DNA from: Bacillota bacterium
GTDB taxonomy: Bacteria; Bacillota; Clostridia; Peptostreptococcales; Anaerovoracaceae
Direction of reading: 5' to 3'
Length of the DNA: 10,151 nucleotides
NCBI GenBank assembly: GCA_017619985.1
Contig: JAFZRG010000237.1
Location: 1-10,151 of the forward strand
Part shown: piece after piece, positions 6,593 to 10,151 of the stretch
Layout: each line of letters begins with the position of its first letter
Position numbering within the stretch: the first letter of the stretch is position 1
Made by a program: the position numbers and the translations under genes
Notes under the pieces: model-generated
What the model saw: the letters and a program-made list of their open reading frames with translations, nothing else
Database searches by the model: none
Told to the model about the DNA's origin: nothing

Positions 6593-8791
6593 ATGCCGGA
6601 TCCCGAAGAACTGAAACAATTTCACGACCTGGCGGAAGAGATCAAGGCGCTCGGGGCGGATTCCCCCGAATACAAAGCGTTTGAGACGGTCATCAGCCAG
6701 ACGGACGCAATGCTGTCCGCGCTGAGCAAAAAGCCGAAAAACGGACCGGTGCCGGTCGTTTCCGAGCGGAACCGCAGCCAGCTGGTCGGCGCGCACCTGA
6801 TGATCGGCAATGCGGCCGAAAAACTGCTGGGGACAGAGATCTCCGAGGCGCTGAAGGAGAAAGTCAGGAATCTGGCGGATCTCGCGGCGAAAAACCACCG
6901 GGTGCTGAGAAGCTATCAGCCGGATAAGGATCCGAAGAGCCTGCCGCGTCTTCTGGAAGACGCCCGCACGGTCACCGTGGATACGCGGGGCACGAAACTG
7001 GCCGATTCGCTGTCCGGCGCCCAGTCCAGGCGCCAGCCCATCGTCTATATGGACGATCAGGGCAAAAAGACCGCCGGCGTGTTCACCCCGAAAAAGGTCA
7101 ACGATTACTGGGGAGATCTGCAGAAGATCTTCGAGGCGGAAGCGGACGATCCCCGCAACGCTCTTTCGCAGGACGCGAAAGATATGCTGAAGGGTTTCCT
7201 CGAAAATTACTGGAACGTGTTTCCGCAGGTCGTGCAGTACAACAGGCACGGCACGCTGAATAAGGATCCGAGAGGGAGAAGGGAACTGGATCTCACCAGC
7301 ATGATCGCGGGCATCTCGGACGTGCGGACGAATAAAACGTCTCCCGCCTTCCTGGCGAACGCCTTCAAGATCGCTTATCCGCAGCTGCAGGGCCAGGATC
7401 TGAACCGGGTGTTCGGCGCAGGCATGATGGAACGCCTGTCTCAGAAGACGGATCCCCATTTCGTTTCGACCGGCATCCAGGTCGATTCCGCCGGGATCAT
7501 GGACGGGTCGCGCACCGATACGCGCAATGCGGCCATGTATTCGGTGGCGGAGCTGTTCGGGGTCTCCCACCTGGTCGCGCAGGCCGTTCCCATGAAATTG
7601 ATCGGCGAAAACGGAGAGGCGGTCGAAGGCACCTTCATGATGAAGGCGAAGGGCATGGATCCGGAAAACCTGCCGCAGGAGGCAATGTACATCAACGAGG
7701 ATTCGCTGACCGGCACGAACGGCAAGGGATACAGGGACCTGGCGGATCTGCAGGTGCTGGACTATCTCTGCGGCAACGTCGACCGGCACGGCGGCAATAT
7801 GTTCTACCTGTTCGACCGCAATCATAAGTTCTGCGGCGTACAGGCCATCGACAACGACTGCAGCTGCGGGCTTCTGGTGCCGAGCAACAAGAACAACGTC
7901 AACAAGCTGGTCGTTCCGAAGAACATGAAGATCATCAGCCGTTCCATGTACGATAAGGTGATGACCATGCAGCCGGAGGAACTCCGCTTTGCGCTGAGAG
8001 GCTTCGGCCTTTCCGAAAAGGAACTGAACTGTTCGGCAAAACGCCTGGTCAATCTGAAGGCCGAGCTGAAAAAGGGCGCGGTCACAGTCGTGGAAGATAA
8101 GGACTTCCGCAAGATCAACGCAAGGAAACTGTCGCAGCTGAAGGCGAAGGACGCGCAGGGGAACGGACTGAACCTCTTCACCCGCGCCTCAAACCAGATC
8201 TGCGCGTTCACCAGGTTCCGCATGGACCAGCATGGCGTCTACAACGATTTCGCGGATACCGACGCGATCGGAGAATACAACCGGGCGCTGCCCGGGGCGA
8301 CGGACCGCGAGATCGAGAAGACGGATCTGCTGCTGCAGTGGATGGACCGCGTCACGAATACCGGCTTCTGGCACTTCCACAAGGGAACGTCCCCGCAGTT
8401 CGAAGCCATGCGGGAAGCCGCCAGAAACTATAAAGAGTATCAGCAGAGGATCAAGGCCAGGATCGACAACGCGAATTCCCCGGCGCGGAAAAACGATCCC
8501 GACGCGCCGTACGACGCGCTCGTCAGAGAAGAGGAACTCGAAGAGATGGCGAGGCTGAAAAAGAGAATGGCCGAGACGGCGGACACCTATCTGGCCGGCA
8601 AAGGGAACGCGACGCGCAACCCGTACACGCGCTCCCGCAAGGAAGTCGCCGGTTTCGTCAAAGCATTCGGCCAAACGGGCGAGACCGTAAAAGAGGAAGA
8701 GATACAGACGCTCCGCAAGCAGGGAAAGCGGGCGGACGAAGAAGCCGCACGAAGAGAGTCGGCACAGCAGGGCCCTGCGGCAGGCCTGTAG
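6593..8791 (+). CDS. Kinase-fold protein of the PI4K-II / FAM20 / HipA-CtkA type
   Basis: 732 residues, no signal peptide or membrane segment. Seen: catalytic-loop motif LDYLCGNVDRHGGNMFY with D397, R398, H399 and N402, followed by the metal-binding motif AIDNDCSCG with D420. This pairing (N-x-DRH-x-x-N then (I/L)DN(D/G)) is the signature of the kinase branch holding PI4-kinase II, FAM20C (GNMDRH, LDNG) and HipA/CtkA proteins. Supporting elements: GVFTPKK (162-168), resembling the GVFKPK lysine strand of PI4K-II, and RNAAMYSVAELFG...VPMKL (311-336), resembling the helix-plus-VP strand of the N-lobe. About 140 residues separate these two, a large helical insertion. A long helical, highly charged C-terminal region (about 500-732) is unlike any family I know. 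Key residues look intact, so activity on a protein, lipid or small molecule is likely. Its own promoter and the upstream coupling ATPase make a secreted effector or a regulator possible; neither is shown. Confidence 0.8.
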   Translation: MPDPEELKQFHDLAEEIKALGADSPEYKAFETVISQTDAMLSALSKKPKNGPVPVVSERNRSQLVGAHLMIGNAAEKLLGTEISEALKEKVRNLADLAAKNHRVLRSYQPDKDPKSLPRLLEDARTVTVDTRGTKLADSLSGAQSRRQPIVYMDDQGKKTAGVFTPKKVNDYWGDLQKIFEAEADDPRNALSQDAKDMLKGFLENYWNVFPQVVQYNRHGTLNKDPRGRRELDLTSMIAGISDVRTNKTSPAFLANAFKIAYPQLQGQDLNRVFGAGMMERLSQKTDPHFVSTGIQVDSAGIMDGSRTDTRNAAMYSVAELFGVSHLVAQAVPMKLIGENGEAVEGTFMMKAKGMDPENLPQEAMYINEDSLTGTNGKGYRDLADLQVLDYLCGNVDRHGGNMFYLFDRNHKFCGVQAIDNDCSCGLLVPSNKNNVNKLVVPKNMKIISRSMYDKVMTMQPEELRFALRGFGLSEKELNCSAKRLVNLKAELKKGAVTVVEDKDFRKINARKLSQLKAKDAQGNGLNLFTRASNQICAFTRFRMDQHGVYNDFADTDAIGEYNRALPGATDREIEKTDLLLQWMDRVTNTGFWHFHKGTSPQFEAMREAARNYKEYQQRIKARIDNANSPARKNDPDAPYDALVREEELEEMARLKKRMAETADTYLAGKGNATRNPYTRSRKEVAGFVKAFGQTGETVKEEEIQTLRKQGKRADEEAARRESAQQGPAAGL

Positions 8792-8800
8792 AGCAGATGA

Positions 8801-8806
8801 AGGAGG
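8801..8806 (+). promoter_or_regulatory. Ribosome binding site AGGAGG
   Basis: AGGAGG lies 6 bases before ATG 8813. The context GGAGGACGAACATGCC is nearly repeated before the next gene (GGAGGACGACCATGCC, 9944-9959), with one difference in 16 bases. This suggests equal translation strength or an old duplication of the start region. Confidence 0.8.
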
Positions 8807-8812
8807 ACGAAC

Positions 8813-9943
8813 ATGCCAAATCCGGAAGATAACAACAAGACGACACAAGGCAGAGGAAGCGGAATGCGCACCGGCGGCGGCCAGGGCGGACGCGGTGACA
8901 GCGTCCTGCAGAAGAAGGCGCGCCAGCTTGCTGACGACTTCGCAAAGGACCCCTTTATCGAAAAGGACTCCGCCGCAGCAGACATCCTGAAGCTGCGGGA
9001 TATGCTCAAAGCCATGGTCTCATCCGAATCCGGCGAGATCAAGGAAGCTGCGCAGCAGCTGCTCGGGCAGACGGAACAGCTGATCGACAGCGCGAGAAAA
9101 TGCGGCAAGGTATCGGTAGTCTCCGCCAGCACCCAGGCGCTCACGCAGCAGGTGAACGCGCTGGCAAAGCAGATCGGCACCATCGAATCTACGCTGGGCG
9201 GCTACAAGGTGAAGTACGTGCAGGCGTATCAGAAGAGCCTTGCCTCCTTCGAGCAGGTATGGACGGTCAGATTCTCCGGTATCTTTCCCTCGCAGGCCCA
9301 GGCGCAGATACAGAAGGCTGTTCCTGACAAGCTGAAGAACGTCAGGAACTGGGACGCTTATATGAACGCCTTCCTCGGCGATAAGGTCGAGAAGGGCAAG
9401 GAGAAGGAATGCCTGGCGAAAGCCATGAGCGGCCTGATGCTCAAGCAGCAGAACAAGCCCTTCAGCCTGGAAGAGGCCGACAAGCTGGCTGCAAACATCC
9501 TCAAGAGCGAAGTCTTCCAGAAGACGTTCGGCAAGAACGGACGGCTGGTGGAGGAATACCTGAAGAACCGCAACATCTCCCAGGCTATCATGCTGATGGA
9601 CGCCCAGGTGGACAAGGCCGGCGTCAAGAAACTGCAGAAGGAGCAGGACGCCAAATACAAGAAATTCAACGAGTTCCTGAACCTGCATCCTGCGCTGAAG
9701 CTCGGCTACGAGGTCATGAGCAGGAAAGACGCCGACGGCGGCACCAGCGAAGTGCAGAAAATGATCGACGAGTATCATAAGGCGAAGCAGGACGGAAACG
9801 AGATGACGGAGGCCCGCATCATGACGAAGCTCCTGAAAGAAGCGGACCCCATCCTGCAGCAGCATGCGGGAGAAAGAAGAAAGCCGGCTGCCGGCGCGGA
9901 ACCGGCAGAACCTGTTTTAACGCATAAACCGGAAGCGGAATAG
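8813..9943 (+). CDS. Unrecognised helical cytoplasmic protein
   Basis: 376 residues, family not recognised. Seen: a Gly/Arg/Asn-rich disordered N-terminus (1-30), then an almost wholly helical protein with Gln/Ala/Lys-rich amphipathic stretches (about 31-145), a short hydrophobic WTVRFSGIFPS patch (150-160), a middle domain with NWDAYMNAFLGDKVEKGKEK and FSLEEADKLAANILKSEVFQ (from about 179 to 236), a basic helix at 265-290 and a Pro/Ala/Glu-rich tail. There is one cysteine at about 97 and another at 200. No signal peptide, membrane segment or catalytic motif is visible. Its first residues, MPNPED, resemble MPDPEE of the kinase encoded 21 bases upstream. It is most likely in the kinase transcript and could be a substrate, scaffold or chaperone for it. 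The helical character recalls toxic-anion-resistance (TelA) proteins, but I see no convincing match. Confidence 0.85.
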   Translation: MPNPEDNNKTTQGRGSGMRTGGGQGGRGDSVLQKKARQLADDFAKDPFIEKDSAAADILKLRDMLKAMVSSESGEIKEAAQQLLGQTEQLIDSARKCGKVSVVSASTQALTQQVNALAKQIGTIESTLGGYKVKYVQAYQKSLASFEQVWTVRFSGIFPSQAQAQIQKAVPDKLKNVRNWDAYMNAFLGDKVEKGKEKECLAKAMSGLMLKQQNKPFSLEEADKLAANILKSEVFQKTFGKNGRLVEEYLKNRNISQAIMLMDAQVDKAGVKKLQKEQDAKYKKFNEFLNLHPALKLGYEVMSRKDADGGTSEVQKMIDEYHKAKQDGNEMTEARIMTKLLKEADPILQQHAGERRKPAAGAEPAEPVLTHKPEAE

Positions 9944-9947
9944 GAGG
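9942..9947 (+). promoter_or_regulatory. Ribosome binding site AGGAGG overlapping a stop codon
   Basis: AGGAGG shares bases with the TAG stop (9941-9943) of the preceding gene and lies 6 bases before ATG 9954. It fixes that start and indicates coupled translation. Confidence 0.85.
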
Positions 9948-9953
9948 ACGACC

Positions 9954-10151
9954 ATGCCGAAAACAAAGTATCTGAACCAGGCAAGACATCTGATTGCAGA
10001 ATATAGCGAAGCGATGATCACGGAGGAGCAGTTCCGGTATCATCTCAGACAGTTTAACCGCGACGTAGACCGTACTTCGGGAAACGAGCAGCTGGAGACC
10101 CTGCGCAATCAGTCACAGTCCATCCTGCAGCAGGCGGAAGAGCTCTCCCGC
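9954..10151 (+). CDS. N-terminal part of an unrecognised helical protein (3' end outside window)
   Basis: Open from ATG 9954 to the window edge, giving 66 residues. It begins MPKTKYLNQARHLIAEYSEA and continues with a helical, Gln/Glu/Arg-rich sequence ending SILQQAEELSR. No signal peptide or membrane segment appears, so it is probably cytoplasmic and perhaps coiled-coil forming. It follows the previous gene by 10 bases with an overlapping ribosome binding site and nearly the same start context, so it belongs to the kinase transcript. The fragment is too short to assign a family. Confidence 0.8.
   Translation, partial: MPKTKYLNQARHLIAEYSEAMITEEQFRYHLRQFNRDVDRTSGNEQLETLRNQSQSILQQAEELSR

Noticed and set aside
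6593..8791. Classical HipA toxin of a HipBA pair
   Set aside because: The protein is far longer than HipA, no small HipB-like DNA-binding gene lies next to it, and the catalytic motif is at least as close to PI4K-II/FAM20. A distant relationship is still possible.
8813..9943. TelA/toxic-anion-resistance family assignment
   Set aside because: Only the general helical, Gln/Lys-rich character is similar; I could not see the family's conserved motifs, so the gene is left unassigned.

Overview
The window is a tightly packed stretch of ten protein genes, all on the + strand. Two are cut by the window edges. The sequence is moderately G+C-rich (by eye mid to high 50s percent, not counted). Strong AGGAGG-type ribosome binding sites, short gaps, overlapping genes and an RsbU/RsbV/RsbW-type partner-switching set together suggest a Gram-positive Bacillota, most likely a Clostridia-class gut-type anaerobe. 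The class is an inference; no ribosomal or housekeeping marker is present to settle it.

Left part (1-3383): the tail of an unrecognised protein, then a single-pass membrane protein with a large extracytoplasmic Ig-like or chagasin-like part, then a complete VirD4/TraG-family type IV coupling ATPase (two N-terminal membrane segments, Walker A and B, and the TraM-recognition region). This ATPase is the hub that hands DNA or protein substrates to a type IV secretion channel. No relaxase, VirB4 or other channel protein lies in the window, so conjugation and protein secretion cannot be told apart here.

Middle part (3396-6521): an unrecognised protein with a charged coiled-coil tail, followed by a complete partner-switching cassette. 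The cassette consists of a STAS anti-anti-sigma-type switch protein, a GHKL serine kinase and a membrane-bound HAMP-PP2C (SpoIIE/RsbU-type) phosphatase. The genes overlap or nearly touch and look co-transcribed with the coupling protein. No sigma factor gene lies nearby, so the cassette may control the secretion machinery, a distant sigma factor, or both.

Right part (6522-10151): the only gap longer than 21 bases (6522-6592) carries a perfect TATAAT box, a 7-base direct repeat at an 11-base period and a 6-base inverted repeat. It precedes a 732-residue protein with the catalytic signature of the PI4-kinase-II / FAM20 / HipA-CtkA branch of the protein-kinase-like superfamily (NVDRHGGN and IDND). 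Two further unrecognised, helical, probably cytoplasmic proteins follow with matched start contexts.

A working model, which is inference only: this is a type IV secretion-related locus whose activity is gated by an environmental phosphatase switch, with a separately promoted kinase module (possible effector plus partners). The most novel elements are the kinase, its two unknown neighbours, and the pairing of a T4 coupling protein with a partner switch. I saw no tRNA, rRNA, CRISPR array, insertion sequence or attachment site.
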